Source of the DNA: Puccinellia tenuiflora
Taxonomy: Eukaryota; Streptophyta; Magnoliopsida; Poales; Poaceae
DNA: 64,000 nucleotides
Direction: 5' to 3'
Assembly: GCA_012064385.1 (NCBI GenBank)
Contig: QRDG01000062.1
Coordinates: forward strand, 62,001-126,000
Positions within the stretch are counted from its first letter, which is position 1; the number at the start of each line of letters is the position of its first letter. A program made the position numbers and the translations under genes. Below, piece after piece: positions 48,973 to 59,631 of the stretch. The notes below the pieces were generated by a model. The model worked only from the letters and a program-made list of their open reading frames with translations, did not search any database and was not told where the DNA came from.

Positions 48973-51689
48973 CCTTGCCTTACAATTCCTCGATGCTACC
49001 TTTCGATTTAGGGTTACGACTGGTACATGTTCCATCAAAATCCGTTGCGTCACCATGCTGCGCATTTGTCGGTGCCACCTCCTTGCTCTTTCCTTGTTGC
49101 GCCGTCGAGGTGGAGCAAACTGCGGAGGGAGGATACATGTGAGGGAGATGTGAGGGGAGGAGATAAGTGTCGGCCAGGAGGTCAAAAGAGAAGGGGGGCC
49201 CGCCGTCAAGGTAGAGGAAGGGAAGCAGTAGTAGAAGTGAGAGATATATTTAAACATAGTAATGGGTAAAATAAATTTTAGAGAGCAGCGAGAAGACCGT
49301 TAGAACACAGATAGAAAGAGGTGATCATTTGACTAGACACTAAAGATGATACTGATATAGGGAGCCAAATTGGAGCTACTTCAGTCACAATGCAAAATAA
49401 AGGGAGTGGTTTTGGAGTAAACGTTTACCGGTTTCTTAAGCGGTAAAATACTTCTAAGAGTGAATGCGACGTGGTTAAGATTATGCACCGCTCTTAACTG
49501 CATCCTCGTGAGATTTTGATCAGTTGGATCCGAAGTGATTAAAATGCCGTGGGGAATGAGTACGTACATGAACACATGCTAGCCATCATAACGGGATCAG
49601 CTTGTGAATCCTCAAGTCGTGCTAGACAAAATAATTACTCACTCAGGAAAGCATGGTTGCACAGAGCATAGCATGTGTGCAAGCCGGCTGCGAGCTGGCT
49701 TGTGGTCACCCCCGGACTTTTCGTACACGGGCAAAAGCACAAACCAAACATCTTTCCGTATCAGTGCACCGAAGGCTTCTTGTTATCGCATGGGTCCTGG
49801 AACTTCTATAAAAAAGTGAGTTAAATGGGGTAGTTTTTCTCAGTCCTTCATATTCGAGCATTGATCCGATCCACTGATGTGAGTTTATTTTCTAGACCGA
49901 CTAGGGAAGAACCTCCCCAGTTCCTTTGCACTTCAGCACGAAACCATCCAATGAGGCTTGGTCATTTTGGCGAAAAATCCGTCTTTAGTAGACACGGCAA
50001 CTCACTCAGCGAATCGGCTTGCCCGATTGCCACTTATGCCAATCGGAAATATACTTGGCCACTTCATAGATGCAGATATCTCTACCTCCCTGTGGTGCCG
50101 ATCCAAAGTGTAAGGTCGACGCCTCGGACATCGAGGAACCTAGCGGCCCCGGGCTTGCTCCTTCGCCTCCATTGAGGCCACAAAGGCCACACCAGCTCGA
50201 ACTCCATCCCCCTTCCCCGCTAGCGAGATCCATGGCCAGACGAGGACGAAGAGAGAGGGGACGACTCCGGTGAGGGAGATCAAACGGGAGACGAAAGGGA
50301 AGGGCGACAACGGACTAAGAGGGAATGGCGAGGAGCCGGGGAGCGAGAGACGGTGGTGTTAGACTAAGATAGCAGGGTGAGGAGGCCGGAGACGAAGGCA
50401 CAACAGTGGCGGCGAGGAAAGAGAGAGGATAACGAAGAGGCTGTCTAACGCACCAATTTTTAATAACTCTACTTTTAGATTTCCCCCAAATTAAATCCGT
50501 GAAAATCTTTTTTAGTTGGATTTCTTGGAATCTATTTGAACTCTATTTGGATATTTGGTGAATCATGTTGCCATCATGACATCCACTCACTATTGATCCA
50601 AGATTTATCTCAAATTCCTTTTTGGCAACTCTGGATCTTATACGTAGGATTATGTTCCTAAAACCCTAACTCCCGAATACTCGAAAATCCTACATTCTAT
50701 CTTTCCAAAGCATCCATGATTTCTTAGCTTGGAAAATTCCACAAAAATTTCCAGATACTACTTTATACATATATAGCTTACTTATACAAAAAAATGTTGC
50801 AGTGTCCAATTTAGTATTTCCAGAATAATTTTTAAAACCTATTTTGGCCGATGAATTATATATTTATACATCTCTGAAAATCACCAAGAAAGTTATAAGA
50901 TGATATTTACCTCAATGTTTACCCCTGGTAAATATTTTAGGCCCACTTGAATAACCTAGCATTGTATTTCATGCGTCACACATGATGGGAAATATTTGGA
51001 CCTTCAATGCAAAACTACATTGCCTACTTCCAAAGGTCATGAGCCCTGGTCACCATGATCACAATACATCCTTGGCACATGGTGCGAAGATAAACCCTAG
51101 TTGCATATTGCAAAAAATTGTTTTGACTTGGCCAATTGCCACAAAAGTTAGTAGAGATACTCTACATACCTACTTCCTCTTATCATTAATATCTTGGATA
51201 AATTGGAATTCAGTAATATCAATTGACAAACAACAAACAGTTCATGTGAACCAACCTTCTGAAATATTTATGTTTGTCAAGTTGTTTGGTTGTGTGATCT
51301 AATCCTATAACCTCGCTAGGATTAGCAAGGGGCGCCAGATTGAGAGCAAGTGTGGAGATGTAGATCATCGGGAATGAGAGCGACATCACGAAAACGACGC
51401 TTTATAAATCCAAAGGGCACTCATAGCAGGTTGATACTTGTTAGTAAACACAACGATGAAACTACCAAATGAGTGGGGATCCAAGTGTAAAGTGTTGCAA
51501 CAATAAAACTTATTCCACACAAGGTAACTTGGGGTTTAATAACTTGGTTTGTGTTTATGCTTCCTAAGGCTACATGATAAAAATGACTTCAACTGACAGG
51601 TTAAATACGAATCACAATGGAAAGACAAACCCGTGTGCAATATGGCTTATTGGAACAACCCTCTTGCTATAACAAATTCTGAAACCATG
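48973..51689. other. Intergenic flank, no gene recognised
   Basis: This is the first sequence to the right of the retrotransposon nest. Short ORFs exist, but none has a domain I recognise. A purine- and GC-rich stretch lies at about 50215-50440, and AT-rich sequence from 50450 to 50950. Nothing here supports an exon. Confidence 0.5.
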
Positions 51690-51712
51690 CCCCCCCCCCC
51701 CCCCCCCCCCCC
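51690..51712. repeat. Homopolymer run of 23 C
   Basis: An uninterrupted run of C. Its true length may be uncertain, as such runs are error-prone in sequencing. Confidence 0.85.
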
Positions 51713-51940
51713 GAGTTATGAATGTTTCAACTTTCTTGTATTAAAGGGTTTGGAGCTTCTTCCAAAGAGGTTGGAATTCTAGTTTTAATTGGATGTGTCC
51801 CGATAAGATCCTTAACGACTTACTTCTCCTTTTTCCTACAATTCGAGTGAGTACTTAACATTAAAATAATTCTTACACCATAAAATAAATTGGGCCCTAA
51901 TTTTTTATATGACAAATTTTATTCGTCCCTAATTCAACTA

Positions 51941-52072
51941 CTTCTATGTTCCATAATATAAGATGTTTTAGATATTTTAACATGGGCTATATACAGATCG
52001 AAATGAGTGAAACTACATACTAAAATGCAATTTCGAACAAATTAAAACATTTATATTTTGGAATGGAGTGAA
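51941..52072. mobile_element. Stowaway-like MITE, 132 bp, decayed
   Basis: The left end CTTCTATGTTCCATAATAT and the complement of the right end, TTCACTCCATTCCAAAATAT, form imperfect inverted ends related to the Stowaway CTCCCTCCGTTCC end. TA dinucleotides flank it at 51939-51940 and 52073-52074. Confidence 0.7.
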
Positions 52073-52074
52073 TA

Positions 52075-52600
52075 TGTTTAATGGATGGGGAGCGCTAGGC
52101 GTAGGTCGCCCTAAAAACCTCCCCGCTAGGTCCCCTTCCCAACCGTTTGATTCCCCCGTATCGTACGGCATGGAAAAAATCTGCGCGTTGCGCGCGCATC
52201 TAACGTAGATTCTCGCCGCTGTACTGTGGGTTGACTAGGCCAGCCATGCTTGCACTCAGCGGGGTGAAAGCTAGCCAAGGTTTTGCATGCAGCCACGTGA
52301 AAATCCTAGCTAGACACGCTAGCTAGCTGCCTAGCTAGTACATGTTCACGTCGTGATAGCTCCTACATCTACATGGTTAGTGCATGGGTTGATAATAAAA
52401 TTTTCTACTGAGTCGCACCAGTTACACAGATATCTCATGGAAATAAACACTTAAATTTTTTAAAAATCATCGATAGAATTAGAAATAATTGAACTCATAA
52501 ATCAAGATATCACAACAAAATCACGACCATGGCAACAAAGTCCCTCACCCCATGTACAAAAAAAGTATAGTATTGCAATAAATTTTGCGAACATTTTCGA
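52075..52600. other. Intergenic stretch without recognised genes
   Basis: A GC-rich part up to 52240 is followed by runs of GCTAGC/CTAGCTAG and then AT-rich DNA. No coding signal is seen. It may belong to the same unnamed repeat as the array to its right. Confidence 0.4.
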
Positions 52601-52604
52601 AAAA

Positions 52605-52950
52605 GTAACGTTACTAAAAATGGTTGAACCACATTTCTTTGCAACAAAATTAACAACAATTTCAACAAAAAATTTGAGCGATTACAACAAAAAATACTTG
52701 TGTTTTCGTAGCAATTTAAAAAGTGGGTATGAGACAATTTTGTTTGCTACATATGCATTTACAACAAAAATCACCAACTATTACAACAAAAATATCAAAC
52801 TATTACAACAAAAACCGTATGTTTACAATAATAAAAAAAGTGGTTAGGCAACATTTTTTGCTGCAGATTCATTTGCCACAAAAATCAGCAACTACGTCAA
52901 CAAAAATTACACATGATTACAACAACGAAAAAGCATATGCCTACAACGTA
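52605..52950. repeat. Three imperfect tandem units of about 115 bp, ACAACAAAAA-rich
   Basis: Units begin near 52605, 52713 and 52833. Each contains a TTTGC(A/T)AC(A) block, then several TTACAACAAAAA-like motifs, and ends near CATATGCC/CGTATGTTTACAA. Such subterminal direct repeats are usual in DNA transposons, but I cannot name the family or find its ends. Confidence 0.6.
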
Positions 52951-53532
52951 TGCAACATCGATGAATATAGGAGGAAAACAATCTTGTTACAAACTCCAAA
53001 AAAACTTTGTAACATCTTCTGTGTGTTTTCTCAACAAACTCGCGCGACTTTGGTAGAAGTTTCAAAGAAAGCAACACCGAAACAATCACGAAATATGACT
53101 TAGTTGTGCAATCGTACATGACGACCTGATCATGCCGATTCAACACCGTCGGCGAGGAATCTGACTAGTCGGAGGCCCGTCAACACCGGATCCAGTGATC
53201 CCGGCCCGTTCCTTCCTCTCCATCCTCTACGCAGATGACAAATAGAATAAATATTGGCTTGGTCCGCACGTCACCGAAATTTCCGTACCAGTGAACACTT
53301 CATCAAACAACCAGACTGAGCAAAATAAGTGGCAGCTAGCCATGCATGTGTACCGTGTACTTTGGTGCACATGTTAGGCGGCAAGCAGCAGCAAGTGTAC
53401 GTCTAGCTAGCTATACAGTTTCAGGCTGCTAGGCTGCTAGCTACTAGCATGCATGGTGCGCTCCCAAAAGTAAAAAAAAAACAAATAAGAGCCGGTCGGG
53501 GGCAGGACCTATGTTTGCGCTTGATAGGCCAA
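52951..53532. other. Intergenic stretch without recognised genes
   Basis: Mixed sequence with CTAGCTAG-rich parts near 53400-53455. Nothing recognised. Confidence 0.4.
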
Positions 53533-53855
53533 ACGAGAGAATATCTAGTAATACAAGCACTTAGGTGCTACAATGCATCTGTTTGAAAAAACCAATTTTA
53601 AAAGTTTTAAAAAAATCTACCAAAAAAATCTACCATTTCTTACTTTTGTCTTTTTGTGACACCGGTGGCACTATTCATATCAGATTTGTCTTTTTTGTTT
53701 CTCAATGTTTATTTTCATTTTGTGGCTGAAATTTTTGGAGGTAGTTTAAATTATCGTGTCAATACACACATTTTTTGATAATTTTTTTTTAAACTTTTAA
53801 AATTGGTTTGAGCATTATAGCACTTAAGTGCTTGTATCACTGGATATTTTCTCAT
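53533..53855. mobile_element. MITE, 323 bp, with about 44-bp terminal inverted repeats
   Basis: The left end, from ACGAGAGAATATC, and the reverse complement of the right end, ATGAGAAAATATC, match over about 44 bases, including TACAAGCACTTA and GTGCTA. Further inside, CCAATTTTAAAAG again pairs with CTTTTAAAATTGG. There is no ORF. The flanks (AGGCCAA and AGGTCAG) resemble each other, but a target duplication is not certain. The superfamily is not assigned. Confidence 0.8.
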
Positions 53856-54221
53856 AGGTCAGCCAATGTAAAGCGTTTTCCTTAATGGATGGCCTGGGGA
53901 TGATGGATTGAGGTTGAGGATACAGCAAGCACGGTCACCAGGAGAGACCCGATCCTAAAACTCGAAAAAGAAGATGGAAAGGGGTAGGGGGAGCACAAGG
54001 ACCCCAACAAGGCACTTAATGCGACAGCAACTAGAGGGCCCTGCTTGTCGCCGGATATGCTCCACCGGTCCACATCAAATCCCACATTAGCGCATAATGC
54101 CCTTCACCGAACGTGGTCCCAAAGTATTTCCCTTTCACGATTATCACCAAGTTCTTCACCAGCTAATCAGAAAATTAGCAGGCGAACGCATACCTCATCA
54201 CCATCATCATCAATATTACTA
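53856..54221. other. Intergenic stretch without recognised genes
   Basis: No coding signal. It ends with an ATCACCATCATCATCAAT microsatellite just before the next MITE. Confidence 0.4.
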
Positions 54222-54345
54222 CTCACTCCGTTCCAAAATACTTGACTTCTATTTATCTACATGTGGATGTATCTATATACTAAAAAATGTCTAAATGCAT
54301 CCTTATATAGACAAATGAAAGTCATCTATTTTGAAACGGAGGGAG
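54222..54345. mobile_element. Stowaway MITE, 124 bp
   Basis: It runs from CTCACTCCGTTCCAAAATA to TATTTTGAAACGGAGGGAG with TA on both sides (54220-54221 and 54346-54347). This is the standard grass Stowaway (Tc1/mariner-type) structure, with no coding capacity. Confidence 0.9.
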
Positions 54346-55168
54346 TACATGGAACGGAGTCGATTGTATCATGATTACAAATGGAACCCCTACTGCTTAA
54401 TTTCGTCTCCACGTATATGCAACTCAAGTCGCTCGGATAGTAATTTGGCCGCGCACAAACCGTAGCCGGCAGGTCGTATCAAATCAGCGGCGCCACTGAT
54501 TGACAGCCCCGCCTCGCCCATGCGTTTGTGTTTGTGGCCTCATTGATCAACCACACGGGCAGCTGTTCACTGTCAGTATAACGATCTGGCGCCGTGCGTA
54601 CGGTGATGGAGTAAACTGCTAATGCAGAGCACTCTACAAGGTCCACGCAGAAGCATGTAAACGGAGTCTGAAATCGCAGTGCGCTTAGCTTAGCAGAACG
54701 AAATCAAGAAAATGGAAAACACGCATGGTCGAAACAGACGGTGGGACGAATCCCATCCCATCCATGATCGTAGCTTACGAAATCGGGGCACCATTGATCT
54801 CAGGTCAGCAAATCATGAGACGAGTTATCAGAACGGCAATCCATTTTACAAGGGGTGTCAGCGCAGCCAAACAAAAAACCCATAAACCCCCTCCTTCAGT
54901 ACCCAACCGGATGCCGTGCGTGCGTGTTGCTGCCCCCAACTCCCCAAGCTTTGGTGTACCTGTACTTGCTGAGTTTTGACTCGCCATTGTCGTCCTACTA
55001 CCTAGCTACCACCATCTCCTTTGTTGCTCTAGAGACAGAGAGGGGGAAGGGGGAAAAAATGAAGAGCTCCTCATGTTGCAATGCAGTGGCAAGTAGCTCT
55101 AGGATCTTCCCCTCGGCTGCTCCTGAACTTGCAGTACTAGGACCGATCTTTACACATGCCACTGGCTA
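54346..55168. other. Region 3' of PIN1
   Basis: No gene recognised. It will include the 3' UTR and polyadenylation region of the minus-strand PIN1 gene, with AATAAA-like sites not clear to the eye. Confidence 0.4.
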
Positions 55169-57602
55169 TCACAGCCCGAGCAAGATGTAGTAGACGAGCG
55201 TGATGGGCAGCGCGATGAGCATGCCAAATATGACCCTGCAATCCAAACGGGAAAACGGTGAGCGCCAGATCGGAACAGCTCCTGACGACTGCTGTGTTCC
55301 TTGTCCGTGTCGGTGCGCATGGTACTTACGCTGTGCTGAGAATGTCGGGGTGCACGCTGTACTCCTTGGCGAAGACGAAGGGGACAATGCCCTGCGGCAG
55401 CGCTGCCTGCTCGTCAAGGAAACACAGCCCGGCCCAGCCGGAGCCGGAGAGGAAGAAAGGTTAGCCGACATGACAGAAAAAAGTTTAAGCTTTTGCGCGA
55501 GAAAGCAGGGCACGAGGAGGGTTTGCGAAAAGAAGGGACACGAGCACGCCCAAGACTTTTTCCGCTGTGCTTTGCTGTGCTTTTTTACCCCTCCCATTCT
55601 CCCAACCAAAGTACCTGGACGATGGCGACGTGCAGGAGCGTGCCGCGGAGGCCCACGGCGAAGGAGGCGGCGGTCATGACGGCCGGCCCGGCGAGGAACC
55701 GCACGGCCATGGCGTACGTCGCCACCTTGTTCCCGCACGCGATGATCCGCGGCTGCAGCGCCATGAACAGCCCTGCACATCCAAAGAATCAGTTATTACT
55801 GTTGGATACGACTCACTCTTCCAGGAATAGCAAAGAAGCGAAAGCATGCTAGCTGGTAATACCGACCGAGGCTGAACATGGCCATTCCGAGCCCTGCATC
55901 CGACAGGATGGAGATGGACTGCAGGACGATTGCCGGCATCGTGAAGTTCCACCTGCAGCAGCAAGCAATGAGACAAACAAATTCAGGATCCACTCTGAGT
56001 TCATGATCATCGTTGTGTGTTAAACTCCGGTCGTGCTTAATTTGTGTACGGACCTGAAGCAGACGAGCGACCAGATGAGGCCGATGAGGCTGGAGTAGGT
56101 GTTGGGGTTGCGGATGAGCTTGCGCCACACCATGATCAGGATGAGCCGCGTCATCACGCTCGTGGGCGGCATCGCCGTCGGCCCCGCGCCCATCGGATTG
56201 CCGGGGTCCGCCGTCATGGCCTTCTCGTCGCCGGCCTCCGCGTCCCTGTCCATCGCGCCGCCCCGGTTCCCGAAGCTGAAGTCGTCTCGCTCCACGTATT
56301 GGTCCTGATCCCTGTCCTTCGCTCCTCCATCCACTGCGAGATTAAACAAAGGAAACGCGTCAGTCAATCAGTCCACGAAATTGACGCCGCTCCGCAAATC
56401 AGGCAGTGTGCCGGCCGGTGCGTGGTGAGAACAAGGGAAAGATTGCTACTGTACTTACTTTTGCGGGGAGACTTGGCGGCGTCGTTGTAGTCTGGCGCGC
56501 CGCCGCCGCCGAAGACGTCTGAGACCGGCGAGGCGCTGGAGCTCCAGACGAACATGTGGAGGTCCTCGCCGCCCTTGGCCTGCCCGTTGGTGGCCGCCGC
56601 CGCATTCTTCTTGGGTCCTTTTGGCGCGGAGGCCACCGCGGGGTTGGGCGTGGGGTAGAGTCCCGCTCCCGCGGCGGCTCCGGGCGCCGCGGGGATCTGC
56701 TGGTGCTTGGGTTTGGGCGCGTTGTCGTCCTCGTAGTTGGAGGGTCGCGGCGTGGCCCCCGTGCGGACGCCGTACGCGTCGGCGGCGCCGAAGTTGGAGC
56801 TCCGGCCGACCATGGAGTAGAAGTCGGTGTGGTTGAAGCTGGAGCCCCTGGGCGTGGGGTTCCGGGACGACTGCAGCGAGTAGATCTCGGCGTTGGTGAG
56901 GTTGCTGGGCCTGGGCGTGGTGCTGGAGAACCCCATGGACCGCCGCGAGTAGATGTCGGACCTGGAGGCGCTGGACCGGCGCACGGTGACGTGTATCTTG
57001 CCGTCGTCCTTCACCTCGGCCTCCGTCTCGATGGCGTTGCTCCGTCCGTCGAGCGACATGACGTCCGGGTCGACGACGATGGACGCGATGGCGCCCGCGG
57101 TGTCCGGGAACTGCTCGGTGATGAGCATCCGGGCGCCGCGGTACTCGAACATGAAGAGCATGAGGGTGTACCAGATGATGCACTGCAGCACCACGATCTG
57201 CACCATGAGGCTCCCCGAGAAGTCCCCGTACATGCCTTTCAGGAGCGGGATGCCCATGACGAGCGTGTTGGGGAGGGTGGAGAGGGAGAAGAGCGTGATG
57301 GTCCACTCGAGGGAGCCGTTCCTGGAGAGGTGGGACCAGGCGGTGAGCATGGCGAGCATCATGAGCTTCTGCAGCGTGTCGGCGGCGATGAAGCGCAGGT
57401 TCATGGTGTAGGGGTTGTTGGTGGAGATGAAGTGGAAGGAGAGGAGCGGCACGGCGAAGAGCGCCACGAAGCGGTTGATCCCCGAGCACTGGTCGGGCGT
57501 GAAGATGCGCCACCACTTGACGCTGCCGTAGGCGAGGATCATGGCCACGTACAGCGGCACCACCGCCGTCATCACGTGGTAGAAGTCCGTGGGCGTGATC
57601 AT
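55169..57602 (-). CDS. PIN1: PIN1-type auxin efflux carrier, six exons, 603 residues
   Basis: PIN proteins are plasma-membrane carriers that export indole-3-acetic acid and set the direction of polar auxin flow. Exons in minus order are 57602-56459, 56333-56054, 55952-55867, 55772-55615, 55406-55330 and 55235-55169, all GT-AG, giving one unbroken frame. The start MITPTDFYHVMTAVVPLYVA is the canonical PIN N-terminus. Hydrophobic segments occupy about residues 7-160 and 442-603, five expected on each side. The long central loop (about 165-440) marks a long-looped plasma-membrane PIN. It carries three TPRxS sites with Ser at 233, 254 and 288, the known targets of PINOID/WAG-type kinases. NPNTY lies at 457-461, just after the loop. 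The sequence VFGGGGAPDY and the three TPRxS sites place it in the PIN1 clade. Which grass paralogue it is cannot be told here. Exon 1 is very GC-rich, as is common in grasses. Confidence 0.95.
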
Positions 57603-57840
57603 CTTCGCCGAGTTGTGTAGCCTCCTCCTCCTCCTCCTCTGCTCGAGCTCGGCCTTCCTCTCTGGTTTGTTGGCAATCGGGAATCACTCGAGCGAGCGAG
57701 AGTGTGAGGCCTTGTGCTCGGCGCTCTAAATCTTTACAGGCTGCCGAGCTGAGGAAGTGAGGAGCATTTGGCTGGTGGCTGCCCGGTGTGGGTGTGTGGT
57801 GTGGTGGTGGGGGGGAGTGTTTTATTTAGGCGAGATGAGA
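57603..57840 (-). promoter_or_regulatory. Putative PIN1 5' UTR and core promoter
   Basis: Directly before the start codon is a GA/CT-rich leader (complement of CCTCCTCCTCCTCCTCTGC). TAAATAAA on the minus strand (complement of 57821-57828) could be the TATA box, giving a leader of about 190 bases. Auxin response elements were not confirmed. Confidence 0.4.
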
Positions 57841-58296
57841 GGAGAGGAGATGGCAGCGCGGCCCAAGCTTTGTTTGGACCATCCCTTGCTTTTATCCGAC
57901 GCCGCGCTGTGCTCTGCCTTGCTTGCCCTCCCCTGCATCCAGACGAAGTGAGAGTAACTCCACCCGTTGGCTCCCAGTCCGAATTGCCGGCGTTTTTTTT
58001 TTAGTCCGCTCGGGAGCATCCGGCGAAAAAACTCGGTCCGGGGACGCGCCGATCCCAGTCGCGTCCCCCAACCCGGGGCCTGGGGATGCGCCGATTCCCA
58101 GTCACGTCCCCCCAACCCGACGTTTTTTGGCGAGTTTTGATCGATAAATAATCATAGAACCTCATTTTTATAGCAAATTCATTATTTCTAAAACAAATTT
58201 ATCATTTGTATCAAATAATTTGACGAAAAAATTATTACAAATAGTTTAACAAATCATAAATTTTGAAACAATTTTTTTAAAGATAATTACATAAAC
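57841..58296. other. PIN1 upstream region and edge of the Harbinger remnant
   Basis: From about 58010 there are two diverged copies of a GGGGACGCGCCGATCCCAG-like motif, probably terminal sequence of the PIF/Harbinger remnant. Then comes AT-rich DNA. No ORF is recognised. Confidence 0.45.
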
Positions 58297-59631
58297 CTAG
58301 ACCTCGCCTTTGCGTCTCCACAGGTGCTCCACTAGATCTTGCTGCAGATGCTGATGAACTATTGTGTCTCGGATCTCCTGACGCTTTGCAAGGAATGCAG
58401 TCCATGATGCCGGTACAGGTAGACGCCAGCTCTCCTCCGGATCCTCGCTCACGAGAGGACCCTGTCTGAAGTATGGCACCTTCTTCTGCTTCTCATCCAC
58501 TGGATTCTTCCGCTCGCTCTCAATGATCATGTTGTGCAAGATCACACAACAATTCATCAACTCCCACATCTGATCTTTCGACCAGGTCATAGCGGTATAC
58601 CGGATAACAGCAAATCGAGCTTGCAGCCCACCAAATGCCCGTTCGACATCCTTCCTGCAAGCCTCCTAGCACTTGGCATACCAAGCTTGAGCCGTCTTCG
58701 GCACAAGGTTTGAGATAGTCTTCACAAGTGTGGACCATTTTGGATAGATTCCATCTGCCAGGTAGTATCCCTTGTTGTAATGGTGCCTGTTGATCTCGAC
58801 GTTCACCGGGGCAGCATTACCTTCAACAAGCTTGGCGAAGACATTGGAGCACTGCAGGACGTTGATGTCGTTGTTAGATCCTAACATTTCAAAGAAGGAA
58901 TGCCAAATCCAGTTATCATACAAAGCCACTGCCTCAAGTACGACACTGCAACCGTCTTTGTGCCCTTTGTACATCCCCTGCCAAGCAAATGGACAGTTTT
59001 TCCATTGCCAATGCATGCAGTCGATGCTTCCTAGCATTCCAGAAAATCCCCTTGCTTCATTCTCGGCTAGGATCCGAGCAGTGTCTTCCGCAGTGGGTGT
59101 CGCAAATATTCAGGTCCAAACGCTCCCACTACGGCTCTGCAGAACCTGTAGAAACACTCAATCACGGTGGACTCGGCCATGCGCAGATAGTCATCCTGCG
59201 AATCAGCTGGAGCTCCGTATGCAAGCAGTCTCAAAGCGACCGTGCACTTCTGGAGCGAGGAAAATCCCACAGTGCCAGTGCAATCCTTCTTACAAACGAA
59301 GTACCTGTCGAACTCTCGGACGCCATGCACAATCCTGAGGAAGATCTTCCGGTTCATCCTGAAACGTCGTCGAAATGTCTTCTCGCCGTGCAATGGATCG
59401 TCGGCGAAATAGTCGGCGTACAGCATACAATAGCCTTCGGCACGTTGCCGTTGCTTGCTCTTTTGGTGATATGGTGCCGAGCCACCGCGCTTCGGCGTAC
59501 AAGACGGCCAGACAGGCGAGCATCTGCAAGTGCTCTTCGTCGTCAGCGGCGGCGCCGTCGGCTTCCTCTTCCATCAGAGCGGCGAGCATCTCCTCGTCGT
59601 CGGAGTCCATCTCAGGCAAAACGTCGAACAC
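58297..59631 (-). pseudogene. PIF/Harbinger-type DDE transposase, broken
   Basis: The family (Pfam Plant_tran/DDE nuclease) cuts and moves PIF/Harbinger elements. Reading leftward: an acidic N-terminal part (MDSDDEEMLAALMEEE), the block MLYADYFADDPLHGEKTFRR, then GSIDCMHWQW with the first Asp, GSNNDINVL with the second, and DVERAFGGLQ with the Glu. The catalytic triad is thus still recognisable. The frame is broken near 59430-59510, again by a one-base loss near 59097, and by a TAG at 58666-58668 where the family normally has Gln before EACRKDVER. No Myb-like companion gene is found nearby. The terminal inverted repeats could not be defined. Confidence 0.88.

Noticed and set aside
50982..51302. 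A 106-residue frame in the flank
   Set aside because: No recognisable domain, no clear splice context and AT-rich composition. Not enough to call a gene.
56455..57687. Long open frames on both strands over PIN1 exon 1 (for instance a plus-strand frame at 56556-57620)
   Set aside because: These are shadows caused by the very high GC content of the exon. Their composition (His/Arg- or Gly/Glu-rich) is unlike any family I know, and the PIN1 frame explains the region.
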